64,000 bases of DNA from Achromobacter spanius (GTDB lineage Bacteria > Pseudomonadota > Gammaproteobacteria > Burkholderiales > Burkholderiaceae_B). The first letter of the stretch is position 1, and the number at the start of each line of letters is the position of its first letter. The position numbers were made by a program, and so were the translations under genes. This document shows, piece after piece, positions 53,260 to 62,298 of this stretch. Below the pieces are notes generated by a model, which saw nothing but the letters and a program-made list of their open reading frames with translations, was not told the origin of the DNA and made no database searches. The stretch covers positions 2,294,001 to 2,358,000 of the forward strand of contig NZ_CP034689.1 in assembly GCF_003994415.1 (NCBI RefSeq), written 5' to 3'.

Positions 53260-54834
53260 TTACTTTTCGATGTAGACGTCGTCGAACGATTCGTTCAGGC
53301 CAATGGCGGTCTTGACCAGGTTCTTGACGTTGGCGCGATACAAGGTGGGGAATTCCATGTCCACCATGAAGCCGTTGGCCACTTCGTTGACCAGGGTCGT
53401 CTGCAGCTTGGAGTAGAGCTCCTGGCGCTTGGCCGGATCTACTTCAGAGGCGGCTGCTTCCCACTGCTTGTCGGTCTCGGGGTTGCTGTAGCCCTGCACG
53501 TTCGCAAACGGCGAACCCTTGACGATGTTCGACGAGATATACAGACGCTGCACGCCCAGCGCCGGGTCGCCGTACTGGTAGGTGAAGTTGGTGGTCAGGT
53601 CGAAGTCCCAGTTGCCGGTGCGGCTGGCCCAGCCGCCTGCATCCGTGGATTCCAGGTTCACCTTGAAGCCCAGTTGTTCCAGCGCCTGCTTGGTGTATTC
53701 GCCCAAGCGGTCCCAGGTGGAACCGTAGGGGAAGCTCAACTGGCGAATCGTGTAGTCCTCGGGCTTGATGCCCGATTCCTTGATCAGCGCACGCGCCTTT
53801 TTCATGTCGAACGGCATGGGCGGGGTGTTCTTGTCGTAGAACATTTCGGTGGTGACGAACGGGCCGGTCGACACCTTGCCCAGGCCGAAGAAGATATTGT
53901 TGACCACCATCTTGCGGTTCATCGCGGCCATGACCGCTTGACGCACCTTCAGATTGTCGAAGGGCGGCTTGCGCATGTTGAACAGCAGGTAGGCCTGCGG
54001 CGAGAACATTTCCCAGCCGGCCGTGGTGTATTCCACCTTGGGCAGGGCGCGCAGGCGCTTGATGTCGACGTTGTCCACGTCGCCGCCGCGCAGCACGTCC
54101 ACGCTGCCGCGTTCAAAGGCCACCGCGCGCGAAGCCGCGTCCGGGATCACGTTGAACACCAACTCGTCCAGGTACGGCAGGCCCGGCTTCCAGTAGTTGG
54201 GGTTGCGCGTCAGCTTGATGTATTCGCCGCGCTTCCATTCCTTGAACATGAAGGGACCCGTGCCCACCGGCTTCTGGTTGGCCGGATTGGTCATGAAATC
54301 GGTGCCGGCATACAGATGCTTGGGCATCATGGGTGCGAAGCCCGGTTCGAACATCAGCATGAAGGCCGGGAAGGCGGTCTTCAGCTTGATGACGACGGTC
54401 TTGGCGTCGGGCGCGGTGACCGAATCGACGAACTTGTTCAGGATGACGCGGGCGCGGGCATGCGTCTTGGGCAGCATCTCGGCCAGCGAGAACACCACGT
54501 CTTCGGACGTGAACGGCTTGCCATCGTGCCACTTGACGTTGTCTTGCAGGTGGAAGGTGTAGGTCAAGCCATCGGCCGACGCCTCCCAGGATTTGGCCAG
54601 GCCCGGCATGGGCTTCAGGTTGGTGTCATAGGTCAGCAGGCTTTCGTAGATCTTGCCCGCGACGAATTGCGTGGGCCCCTGCTGGTTGATGGCCGTGACA
54701 ATCACGGGCGGCTCGGGCTGAACAATCATGTTCAGGGTGCCGCCCTTGGTCTGGGCCAGGGCTTGGGTGGCGGGGAGCGCGGCCGCAAGGACCAATGCGC
54801 CGATGCTTAGGGAGAACCATTTCTTCGATTTCAC
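53260..54834 (-). CDS. Peptide ABC transporter substrate-binding protein (DppA/SBP_bac_5 type)
   Basis: The start is GTG 54834, chosen because GGAGG lies six bases upstream and it begins a signal peptide (KSKKWFSLSIGALVLAAAL to QALA); a longer frame begins far upstream without a ribosome site. The 524-aa protein has the family segments WEASADGLTYTFHLQDNVKWHDGKPFTSEDV (part: LQDNVKWHDGKPFTSEDV), GTGPFMFKEW and ALEQLGFKVNLES. It delivers peptides or amide compounds to DppBC. The 249-bp gap before it holds a small CCGCCG/CGGCGG hairpin (54871-54887). Confidence 0.92.
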   Translation of the reverse strand: MKSKKWFSLSIGALVLAAALPATQALAQTKGGTLNMIVQPEPPVIVTAINQQGPTQFVAGKIYESLLTYDTNLKPMPGLAKSWEASADGLTYTFHLQDNVKWHDGKPFTSEDVVFSLAEMLPKTHARARVILNKFVDSVTAPDAKTVVIKLKTAFPAFMLMFEPGFAPMMPKHLYAGTDFMTNPANQKPVGTGPFMFKEWKRGEYIKLTRNPNYWKPGLPYLDELVFNVIPDAASRAVAFERGSVDVLRGGDVDNVDIKRLRALPKVEYTTAGWEMFSPQAYLLFNMRKPPFDNLKVRQAVMAAMNRKMVVNNIFFGLGKVSTGPFVTTEMFYDKNTPPMPFDMKKARALIKESGIKPEDYTIRQLSFPYGSTWDRLGEYTKQALEQLGFKVNLESTDAGGWASRTGNWDFDLTTNFTYQYGDPALGVQRLYISSNIVKGSPFANVQGYSNPETDKQWEAAASEVDPAKRQELYSKLQTTLVNEVANGFMVDMEFPTLYRANVKNLVKTAIGLNESFDDVYIEK

Positions 54835-55083
54835 TGCGAGCCTCCGGGCTGGAAAGGGACTGACAGGTGACCGCCGCTGCGCGGCGGATGCCGTGCTTTG
54901 ACAAGCAAACCTTGTGCCACCTGGGTTTCTCAGGGGTACTACAGGTGAAGCCGCTACAGCCATGCTTCGTACAGGTGCTGGGTAAGGCAGGCCGCGCACC
55001 ATTGCGGCGAAATCGGCAGTGCACCGCGGCGTGCCGGACGTGGTCGGCATGGGCGGCGCACTGATCAAGTTAAAACGTGGCCG

Positions 55084-56328
55084 CTAGCGCGCGGCGTTGG
55101 CTCGCGCCACCATGGCGTCAAGCAGGACGTTGCAACCGGCTTCCAGATGCTCGGGCTGCGCGTCTTCAATTTCGTTGTGGCTGATGCCGTCCTTGCACGG
55201 CACGAAGATCATGGCGGTAGGCGCCACCGCGGCCATATAGACGGCATCGTGGCCGGCGCCCGTCACGATGTTCATGGCGGGCAGGTGGCGGCTGGCCGCG
55301 CCCTGGCGAACCTTGTCCACCAGGTCGGTGTCGAACGGCGTGGGGCGGAAATACTGCACGTCTTTCAAATCGACTTGGACGCCATGGGCTACTGCGATGT
55401 CATCGCAGGCGCGTCGCCATTGCTGGTCCATGCGGGTCAAGGTGGCTTCGTCTTCGTGACGCAGGTCGGCGGTAAAGCGGACCTGGCCCGGGATGACGTT
55501 GCGCGATCCGGGGTGCGCGTGGATTTCCCCGACGGTGCCGCGCCCGTGCGGCTGATGCGCGTTGGCAATGTTGATTACTGTCTGCACCAGAAAGCTGGCG
55601 GCGAACAGCGCGTCGCGGCGGATCGCCATCGGGGTGGGGCCGGCGTGCATTTCCATGCCCGTCACCGTGATGTCGTACCAACGCAGGCCCAGCGATCCGG
55701 TCACCACGCCGATGGTTTTTTCTTCGTGCTCCAGGATCGGGCCTTGCTCGATGTGGGCTTCGAAGTAGGCGTCCACCGGGCGCCCGCCCACAGGGTCCGT
55801 GCCGGCATAGCCGATGGCGGCAAGCTCGTCGCGCACCGAAATGCCCTGAGCGTCCCGCGCCGATAGCGCCGTCTCCAAGGGGAACTTCCCGGCGAACACG
55901 CCGGACCCCATCATCACCGGCACAAAGCGCGATCCTTCCTCGTTGGTCCAGATGGCCACTTCCAGCGGCGCTTCGGTCTGCACGCCAGCATCGTTCAGTG
56001 TGCGCATCACTTCAAGCCCGGCAAGCACGCCGTAACAGCCGTCGAACTTGCCGCCGGTGGGCTGGGTATCGATGTGGCTGCCGGTCATGACGGGTGGCAA
56101 ATCGTTGTTGCGCCCCGCGCGGCGCGCAAAAATGTTGCCCACCTGATCGACCCTTACGGTCATGCCGGCTTCGCGCATCCAGGCGGTGACCAGATCGCGG
56201 CCTTGGCCGTCAAGCGCGGTAAGCGCCAGGCGGCAGTTGCCGCCTTTGGGGGTTGCGCCAATTTGCGCCAGATCCATCAAGGACTGCCACAGCCGTTGGC
56301 CATTGATGGACAGGGAAGACGATGTCAT
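55084..56328 (-). CDS. M20-family amidohydrolase (N-carbamoyl-amino-acid hydrolase type)
   Basis: The 414-aa zinc or manganese enzyme has GSHIDTQPTGGKFDG with the metal-binding His and Asp, NEEGSRF with the catalytic and ligand Glu, HIEQGP and, near the end, GAGHDAVYMA. These mark the hydantoinase/carbamoylase (AtzF-unrelated, AllC-like) branch, which cleaves N-carbamoyl amino acids, allantoate or ureidoglycolate-type amides. The start overlaps the stop of the regulator gene by 4 bp, so both belong to one operon with the ABC transporter. Confidence 0.9.
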   Translation of the reverse strand: MTSSSLSINGQRLWQSLMDLAQIGATPKGGNCRLALTALDGQGRDLVTAWMREAGMTVRVDQVGNIFARRAGRNNDLPPVMTGSHIDTQPTGGKFDGCYGVLAGLEVMRTLNDAGVQTEAPLEVAIWTNEEGSRFVPVMMGSGVFAGKFPLETALSARDAQGISVRDELAAIGYAGTDPVGGRPVDAYFEAHIEQGPILEHEEKTIGVVTGSLGLRWYDITVTGMEMHAGPTPMAIRRDALFAASFLVQTVINIANAHQPHGRGTVGEIHAHPGSRNVIPGQVRFTADLRHEDEATLTRMDQQWRRACDDIAVAHGVQVDLKDVQYFRPTPFDTDLVDKVRQGAASRHLPAMNIVTGAGHDAVYMAAVAPTAMIFVPCKDGISHNEIEDAQPEHLEAGCNVLLDAMVARANAAR

Positions 56329-57068
56329 GGGGCGCCTCGAGGGTCGGAAAGTGAGTCGAAGTCTTCACGCAGCCGTGCCAGGATGCCCAACAGGTGCGTG
56401 TGCATGGCGTGGCGCGCGCGGATCGGATCTCGCGCCGTGATGGCGTTCAGAATGCGTTGATGCTCGGCCTGGGCGGCGGCCCAGGCTCGTGTGGTGACAA
56501 AGTAATCCTGCATGCGGCTGTACACCGAGCTGGCCTGGCTGAGGTTCCACAAGTGCGCCACGGCCGAGGCCAGCGCGGCGTTGCCGCAGGCCGCGCCAAT
56601 GGCGCTGTGGAACGCGCGGTCATGGTCGCCTGGCGCGTCGGTCAGCGACATGGCCGCGTGAGCGTCGCGAATGACGGCGATCTGCGCGGGGGTGGCCTGG
56701 TGCGCGGCCAGCGCGGCGCATTCCGGTTCGATCAGCATGCGCGCTTCCAGCAGGTCAAAGGGGCCGATGTCGTCCTGGCCGGCTGGTACGGCTACGCCGC
56801 CGGCGGGCAGGGCGGGAAACGCGGCGCCATCGGGCGCGATGGTGACAAACACGCCCGTGCCCACCCGCACCTCTACGTAGCCTTCGATTTCCAGTGCGAT
56901 CAAGGCTTCGCGGATCGACGCGCGGCTCACCTGCAGTTGTTCCGCCAGTTCGCGCTCGGATGGCAGGCGTCCGCCTCGCGCGAAGTCGCCCGCCCGGATG
57001 CGGCCGGCGATCTGGTCGGCAATCATTCGGTAAAGACGGGTGGCGGCGACAGCCTGAAAGGTGCTCAT
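56325..57068 (-). CDS. GntR-family regulator, FadR subgroup
   Basis: The 247-aa protein starts at ATG 57068 (an upstream TTG at 57071 is in frame). The winged helix reads LPSERELAEQLQVSRASIREALIALE (part: SERELAEQLQVSRASIREAL), followed by an FCD effector domain with ARMLIEPECAALAA and metal-binding His/Asp positions such as HDRAFHSAI. It probably represses the operon that follows, and 15-bp repeats upstream of it are the likely binding sites. Confidence 0.92.
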   Translation of the reverse strand: MSTFQAVAATRLYRMIADQIAGRIRAGDFARGGRLPSERELAEQLQVSRASIREALIALEIEGYVEVRVGTGVFVTIAPDGAAFPALPAGGVAVPAGQDDIGPFDLLEARMLIEPECAALAAHQATPAQIAVIRDAHAAMSLTDAPGDHDRAFHSAIGAACGNAALASAVAHLWNLSQASSVYSRMQDYFVTTRAWAAAQAEHQRILNAITARDPIRARHAMHTHLLGILARLREDFDSLSDPRGAP

Positions 57069-57088
57069 CAATGGGGCGGCGCTATGGC

Positions 57089-57106
57089 CTGGTGGTCAGG
57101 CCACCA
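57089..57106. promoter_or_regulatory. Candidate GntR operator, copy 1
   Basis: TGGTGGTCAGGCCACCA is an inverted repeat (TGGTGG-N5-CCACCA) 21 bp upstream of the regulator start. FadR-type sites share the TGGT/ACCA arms. Confidence 0.6.
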
Positions 57107-57188
57107 ATATAGGCACGCTGCCATTGAAATAGAAGGGAAATATTGCTATTTCAGGGAAAACGATCAGAGGGATTTCACGTCTTCCTAT

Positions 57189-57203
57189 CTGGTGGTCAGG
57201 CCA
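57189..57203. promoter_or_regulatory. Candidate GntR operator, copy 2
   Basis: CTGGTGGTCAGGCCA repeats the 15 bp at 57089-57103 exactly 100 bp further upstream; its right arm is incomplete (CCAGTT). Confidence 0.5.
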
Positions 57204-57223
57204 GTTAGGAAGCGTGCAGCCGG

Positions 57224-57496
57224 CTATTGCTGTTCGTTGTCGCCGTCGGGTTCCGGCGTCTGCGTGAAGGCGCGGACCAGGCGGGCGATGCCGTCCAGTT
57301 CGTCATGGGCGCCGACGACCCATTCGGGTTGCTCGAACGGGCTGTCCGAGGGCGCGTTGTCCATGTTTGCTTTCAGGTCGTTAAGCAGTTCCAGCGCCAT
57401 ATCGGTGGCTTGGGGGCTGCTGCGGGTGGAAAGGGCAATGGCAATTGCCAGCGCTTGGCGCATGGCCAGCAGGCGGCCGTCCAGTTCAGTGCCCAT
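57224..57496 (-). CDS. Conserved hypothetical protein, 90 aa
   Basis: The protein begins at ATG 57496 behind AAGGACG. It has no signal or clear membrane helix, is helical and contains MALELLNDLKANMDNA and VVGAHDELDGIARLV. It ends acidic (PDGDNEQQ). I do not recognise the family. It is divergent from hemN. Confidence 0.65.
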   Translation of the reverse strand: MGTELDGRLLAMRQALAIAIALSTRSSPQATDMALELLNDLKANMDNAPSDSPFEQPEWVVGAHDELDGIARLVRAFTQTPEPDGDNEQQ

Positions 57497-57573
57497 GAGG
57501 CGTCCTTGTTATGCAACGTGAAAGGGGGCATTTTAAGGTCCGGGCGAGTCCCGCGCGCGGGTGCGGGCAGCGT

Positions 57574-57587
57574 TTGCGCCAGATCAA
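57574..57587 (+). promoter_or_regulatory. Candidate FNR/ANR box upstream of hemN
   Basis: TTGCGCCAGATCAA matches the FNR-type TTGAT-N4-ATCAA at eight of ten positions, with a perfect right half. It lies 35 bp upstream of the hemN start. hemN is a known oxygen-regulated target in related bacteria. Confidence 0.45.
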
Positions 57588-57622
57588 GATGCGTCGGCAG
57601 GCATGGGCGAATAATTCCGGGT

Positions 57623-59050
57623 ATGCAAGCCGCCCTACGCCCATCCGAATCGCCGCCCGCGCCTGTCGCCGCCGCGCCTTTTTTTCCCCCTCAGTTGCTG
57701 GCCAGGCTGGACAAGAACGGGCCGCGCTATACGTCATATCCCACGGCTGACCGCTATCACGGCGGCTTTGGCGAAGAAGACTATCGGCTGGCGCTGCGAC
57801 AGCGGCGCGCCACCTGTCCGACCGAGCCCCTGTCGCTGTACGTGCACATTCCGTTTTGTGATTCGGTTTGCTATTACTGCGCGTGCAACAAGGTGGTGAC
57901 CCGGCATCACGACCGCGCCGCCCGATACCTGGATGCGCTGGCAAGCGAAATTGCGCTGCATATCAACGAGCTGGGCGCGGGCGTTCCCGTGTCGCAACTG
58001 CATTTCGGCGGGGGCACGCCAACCTTTCTGTCCGACAACGAACTGACCCGCCTGATGCAGGACTTGCGGGCGGCTTTCCAGTTTGCGCCTGACGCCGAGA
58101 TCTCGATCGAGGTCGATCCCCGCACGGCCACACCGCAGCGGCTGGCGCATTTGCGCGAATTGGGATTCAACCGGTTGAGCTTCGGCGTGCAGGATTTTGA
58201 TGCGCGCGTGCAAAAGGCGGTGCATCGGGTGCAGTCTTTCGAAGACGTCCGGGCGCTGATGCAAAGCGCGCGCGCGCTGGGCTATGACTCGGTCAATATG
58301 GATCTGATTTACGGGCTGCCGCTACAGACCACCGAGTCGTTCGCTCGCACTATCCAGCAAGTGGTGGCGCTGCGCCCTGACCGCATTGCGCTGTATGCCT
58401 ATGCGCATCTGCCCGAACGCTTCAAGCCTCAGCGCCGCATCAATGAGGCGGATTTGCCTGACCGCGCCACGCGCGTCGGTTTGCTCGGTTCCGCCATTGA
58501 TGGCTTCCTGCAGCAGGGCTATACCTACATCGGTATGGACCACTTCGCGCTGAACACCGATGCGCTGGCGATCGCCAAGCAGCGCGGTGAATTGCATCGC
58601 AATTTTCAGGGCTACAGCACGCAGCCCGACCGTGACCTGATCGCGCTGGGCGTGTCGGCCATTGGCCGAATCGGCCACACCTACAGCCAGAACGCAAAGG
58701 GGCTGGATGCGTACTACGGCGCGATCGAATCCGGACATTTCGCGGTCGAGCGGGGTCTGGTGCTGTCGCCCGACGATCTGGTGCGGCGCGAAGTCATCAT
58801 GGACATCATGTGCCAGGGGCACGTGGACTTCGCCGCCTTCGAAACGCGCCATGGCCTGCGGTTCGGTGATTATTTCAGCCGCGAACTGCTGCAAATGGCC
58901 AATCTGGCCGAATTGGGGCTGGTCAACCTGCGGACGGGTGACGTGCAGGTGACCGGCTTGGGTTGGTATTTTGTGCGAGCTGTCGCGATGGTGTTCGACG
59001 GTTATCTGGGCAGCGTCAGCAGCACTGCCAGCTATTCCCGCATCATTTAG
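57623..59050 (+). CDS. hemN: Oxygen-independent coproporphyrinogen III dehydrogenase
   Basis: The 475-aa radical-SAM enzyme converts coproporphyrinogen III to protoporphyrinogen IX without oxygen. PFCDSVCYYCACNK contains the CxxxCxxC cluster motif with the extra Cys of true HemN. PRYTSYPTADRYHGGFG (part: RYTSYPTADRYH), HFGGGTPTFL and SQNAKGLDAYYGAI fit HemN, not the HemW paralogue. Start ATG 57623 gives the normal length. It is convergent with the regulator at 59072. Confidence 0.96.
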   Translation: MQAALRPSESPPAPVAAAPFFPPQLLARLDKNGPRYTSYPTADRYHGGFGEEDYRLALRQRRATCPTEPLSLYVHIPFCDSVCYYCACNKVVTRHHDRAARYLDALASEIALHINELGAGVPVSQLHFGGGTPTFLSDNELTRLMQDLRAAFQFAPDAEISIEVDPRTATPQRLAHLRELGFNRLSFGVQDFDARVQKAVHRVQSFEDVRALMQSARALGYDSVNMDLIYGLPLQTTESFARTIQQVVALRPDRIALYAYAHLPERFKPQRRINEADLPDRATRVGLLGSAIDGFLQQGYTYIGMDHFALNTDALAIAKQRGELHRNFQGYSTQPDRDLIALGVSAIGRIGHTYSQNAKGLDAYYGAIESGHFAVERGLVLSPDDLVRREVIMDIMCQGHVDFAAFETRHGLRFGDYFSRELLQMANLAELGLVNLRTGDVQVTGLGWYFVRAVAMVFDGYLGSVSSTASYSRII

Positions 59051-59071
59051 GATCGCCGCCGCGCGGTGGGT

Positions 59072-59815
59072 TCATTCGGCGAACTTTTCGCGCAGGTAGA
59101 GCGCAAGCGACAGGTCATCAGCCAACTGAAGTTTGCGCATGGCGCGGCGCTTGTGGGTGCTGATGGTCTTTTTGCTTCGCATGAGCCGCGTCGCAATCTG
59201 TGTGACCGACAGGCCCTGGCTGATATGGCGCAGGATTTCGACCTCTGATGTCGTCAGCATCGCATGCGGATGCGTGGGCAGCAGCGGGCGGATCTTGCCG
59301 TCCTGCACGGAAAGAAAACCATCCTGGCCGCTAAGCACGCCTCGAATGATCTCGGGCAGCAGCACCATGCCCCATTGTTTGGCCAGGTAGCCGTTGGCGC
59401 CAGCACGATAGGCGGCATATTGCGTTTCCTGCCGGTTTCCGGCTGAAAACGTGATGATCGAAAGCGTAGGGTGGTAGCGGCGCAAGCGGCGCAGGAAGTT
59501 GACGCCATCCCAGGGCTCCTGCGGCAGGTAAAAGTCAATCAGGGCCACGTCACAGGGGGCGCTGCTCAGCTTTTCCAACAAGGCGCGGGCGGATGTTTCG
59601 CGATGCAGCACCCGAAACCCCGGCCGGCTTTCTAGATACGCGCCAACACCCAGCGCCACGACTGGATGGTCGTCAAGTATGGCCACCTTGATGACCGAAG
59701 GCAGGCGCGACAGCAGCAGGTGCCGGCGCCCGCCCGAACGGCCGCCGCTTTCGCCGCAGCGAGGCGGATTTGAAAGAGATGGCGCTTTGGTCACACGTTT
59801 TGGGACAGCTTTCAT
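59072..59815 (-). CDS. NarL/BvgA-type response regulator with N-terminal extension
   Basis: The 247-aa protein has a receiver domain starting near residue 43 (KVAILDDHPVVA), with the phosphorylated Asp in VALIDFYLP and the conserved Lys in GYLAKQ. The helix-turn-helix is LTTSEVEILRHISQGLSVTQIA (part: HISQGLSVTQIATRLMRS). About 42 basic and Ser/Arg-rich residues precede the receiver. ATG 59815 is supported by GGAG seven bases upstream; an internal GTG (residue 44) is the alternative. There is no adjacent kinase. Confidence 0.88.
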   Translation of the reverse strand: MKAVPKRVTKAPSLSNPPRCGESGGRSGGRRHLLLSRLPSVIKVAILDDHPVVALGVGAYLESRPGFRVLHRETSARALLEKLSSAPCDVALIDFYLPQEPWDGVNFLRRLRRYHPTLSIITFSAGNRQETQYAAYRAGANGYLAKQWGMVLLPEIIRGVLSGQDGFLSVQDGKIRPLLPTHPHAMLTTSEVEILRHISQGLSVTQIATRLMRSKKTISTHKRRAMRKLQLADDLSLALYLREKFAE

Positions 59816-60240
59816 CGATGCTCCACGAGCCGGTAAATAGAACGTTGGTGGCGAGTTCTGCCGGCCAGAGTTGAAGTCCGGAGCACGCTCCGTGGTGAGT
59901 CGTAAATTTGCGATGGAAGGTTACGTTTTTGGACGGCTGTCCGGATAGGAATCACGTGAAAATCAGACCGTTGCACCTGTGTGCGAGCAATCGCTTTCGC
60001 TATGGCCATGCGAGGCTTCCGGAGGCGGGCGGGCTCAGCGGAAATGGTGCTACAATCGGCAACGTAATTAATGCCCCAATATTCATGCGCGCCGCCTTGG
60101 GCGCGTATCTACAGGTTTAGAATCATGTTTTTCCCGCTGGCACGAACTACGACCCGGAACTTTCGCCCTATGTCGCGTTAGTTTTTCGTGCGTCGGGTTC
60201 CACCGTGTCAGGTCAGCGGCAGAACTCAGCAAGACAACCA
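59816..60240. other. Intergenic region and thrS leader
   Basis: About 425 bp without a gene. It contains TACAAT near 60052 as a possible -10 box, a small GCGCGCC/GGGCGCG hairpin near 60088-60105 and runs of T. I see no tRNA or confident riboswitch. A terminator-like hairpin follows at 60241-60268. Confidence 0.5.
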
Positions 60241-60268
60241 AAAAACGCGGCTCTCAAGCCGCGTTTTT
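60241..60268 (+). terminator. Terminator-like hairpin in thrS leader
   Basis: AAAAACGCGGCT-CTCA-AGCCGCGTTTTT is a 12-bp perfect stem followed by T5 that ends 57 bp before the thrS start. It either ends a short upstream RNA or acts as an attenuator of thrS-infC. Confidence 0.8.
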
Positions 60269-60325
60269 CGTTTCCGTTTCCCTAGTTTGATTTTCTCGTT
60301 CCCAGAACCCCAGGAAGCACTCCCG

Positions 60326-62278
60326 ATGGTACAGATCACATTGCCCGATGGTTCGCAACGCCAATATCCGGGGCCGGTCACGGTCGCCGAAGTGGCGCAG
60401 TCGATCGGTACGGGCCTGGCCAAGGCCGCCTTGGGCGGCCGCGTGACGTTTGAAGGCGCGGATTCCAAGCTGGTCGACACCAGCTTTCGCATTGAAGGCG
60501 ATGCCCGCCTGGCGATCGTGACCGCCAAGGATGCCGACGGCCTCGACCTGATCCGCCACTCCACGGCTCACCTGTTGGCCTACGCCGTGAAGGAATTGTT
60601 TCCTGACGCCCAGGTCACCATCGGCCCCGTGATCGACAACGGCTTCTACTACGATTTCTCGTACAAGCGCCCGTTCACGCCTGAAGACCTGACGGCCATC
60701 GAAAAGAAGATGGCCGAGTTGGCCAAGAAGGACGAAATCGTGACGCGCGAAGAATGGTCGCGCGACGACGCCGTCGAGTTCTTCAAGGGCATTGGTGAAA
60801 AATACAAAGCCGAGATCATCGCGTCGATTCCGTCGAACGAGCCGCTCAGCCTGTATCGCGAAGGCAACTTCATCGACCTGTGCCGTGGCCCCCACGTTCC
60901 GTCCACGGGCAAGCTGAAAGTCTTCAAGCTGATGAAAGTGGCCGGCGCCTATTGGCGTGGCGACAGCAAGAACGAGATGCTCCAGCGCATCTACGGCACG
61001 GCCTGGGCCACCAAGGAAGAACAGGAAGCCTACCTGCACATGCTGGAAGAGGCCGAGCGCCGCGACCACCGCAAGATTGGCCGCGAACTTGACCTGTTCC
61101 ACTTCCAGGACGAAGCGCCGGGCCTGATCTTCTGGCACCCCAAGGGGTGGGCGTTGTGGCAGCAGGTAGAGCAGTACATGCGCGCCATCTACAACAACAA
61201 CGGCTACCAGGAAGTCAAGGCGCCGCAGATTCTTGACCTCTCGCTGTGGAAGAAGACGGGCCACTGGGACAACTATCGTGAAAACATGTTCACGACCGAG
61301 TCCGAGAACCGCGTCTATGGCCTGAAGCCGATGAACTGCCCGGGCCACGTGCAGATTTTCAATGCCGGCCTGCATTCTTACCGTGAACTGCCGCTGCGCT
61401 ACGGCGAATTCGGCCAATGCCATCGCAACGAGCCCTCGGGATCGCTGCACGGCATGATGCGTGTGCGCGGCTTCACGCAGGACGATGGCCACATTTTCTG
61501 TACCGAAGAACAGTTGCAGGACGAATGCGCCGACTTCACGGCACTGTTGCAAAAGGTCTACCGCGACTTCGGCTTCACCGAAGTGCTGTACAAGGTCGCC
61601 ACGCGTCCTGAAAAGCGTATCGGCTCGGACGAAGTCTGGGATACGGCCGAGCAGGCGCTGATGGAAAGCCTGCGCCGCACGGGTTGCGAATTCGAGATTT
61701 CCCCCGGGGAAGGTGCATTTTATGGTCCCAAGGTGGAATACACACTGAAAGACGCCATCGGCCGCCACTGGCAATGCGGTACCATTCAGGTCGACTTCTC
61801 GATGCCTGTGCGCCTGGGCGCCGAGTATGTCGACCAGAACGACCAGCGTCGTCCCCCGGTCATGCTGCACCGTGCCATCCTGGGTTCGCTTGAGCGTTTC
61901 ATCGGCATGTTGATCGAAAACCATGCCGGTGCAATGCCGCCCTGGCTGGCCCCGGTGCAAGCCGTTGTATGCTGCATTTCCGAACCTTCGGCCGATTATG
62001 CGGCTGAAATAACACAAAGCCTGAAAAAACAAGGCTTTAGAGTAGAGTCCGATTTGCGCGGTGAAAAAATCACTCGTAAAATCCGGGAGCACAGCCTGCA
62101 AAAGGTGCCGTACATTCTTGTCGTCGGCGACAAGGAAAAACAAAATGGCACCGTAGCCGTTCGCGGTCTGGGTGGTTTGGACCTTGGCGCCATCGCATAC
62201 GACGAATTCGTCGCGCGGTTGTCCGAGGATGTCTCCGCCCGTCGCGACGTCAATCAACCTGATAGCAGTGCTGCTTAA
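60326..62278 (+). CDS. thrS: Threonyl-tRNA synthetase
   Basis: The 650-aa class II synthetase has the N-terminal TGS domain (MVQITLPDGSQRQYPG), the editing domain with HSTAHLLAYAVKELF, the catalytic core with MNCPGHVQIF, HRNEPSGSLHGMMRVRGF (part: HRNEPSGSLHGMMRV) and QDDGHIFC, and the C-terminal anticodon domain. Start ATG 60326 with AGGAAG upstream gives the usual length. infC follows after 20 bp. Confidence 0.97.
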   Translation: MVQITLPDGSQRQYPGPVTVAEVAQSIGTGLAKAALGGRVTFEGADSKLVDTSFRIEGDARLAIVTAKDADGLDLIRHSTAHLLAYAVKELFPDAQVTIGPVIDNGFYYDFSYKRPFTPEDLTAIEKKMAELAKKDEIVTREEWSRDDAVEFFKGIGEKYKAEIIASIPSNEPLSLYREGNFIDLCRGPHVPSTGKLKVFKLMKVAGAYWRGDSKNEMLQRIYGTAWATKEEQEAYLHMLEEAERRDHRKIGRELDLFHFQDEAPGLIFWHPKGWALWQQVEQYMRAIYNNNGYQEVKAPQILDLSLWKKTGHWDNYRENMFTTESENRVYGLKPMNCPGHVQIFNAGLHSYRELPLRYGEFGQCHRNEPSGSLHGMMRVRGFTQDDGHIFCTEEQLQDECADFTALLQKVYRDFGFTEVLYKVATRPEKRIGSDEVWDTAEQALMESLRRTGCEFEISPGEGAFYGPKVEYTLKDAIGRHWQCGTIQVDFSMPVRLGAEYVDQNDQRRPPVMLHRAILGSLERFIGMLIENHAGAMPPWLAPVQAVVCCISEPSADYAAEITQSLKKQGFRVESDLRGEKITRKIREHSLQKVPYILVVGDKEKQNGTVAVRGLGGLDLGAIAYDEFVARLSEDVSARRDVNQPDSSAA

Positions 62279-62298
62279 CATTTCTAGGAGCTTTCAAC

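Noticed and set aside
57227..57622. An N-terminal extension of 132 codons for hemN
   Set aside because: It overlaps the divergent 90-aa gene and the candidate FNR box, and the HemN family begins near ATG 57623.
60254..62281. A minus-strand open frame of 675 codons
   Set aside because: It lies opposite thrS, whose motifs are unmistakable.
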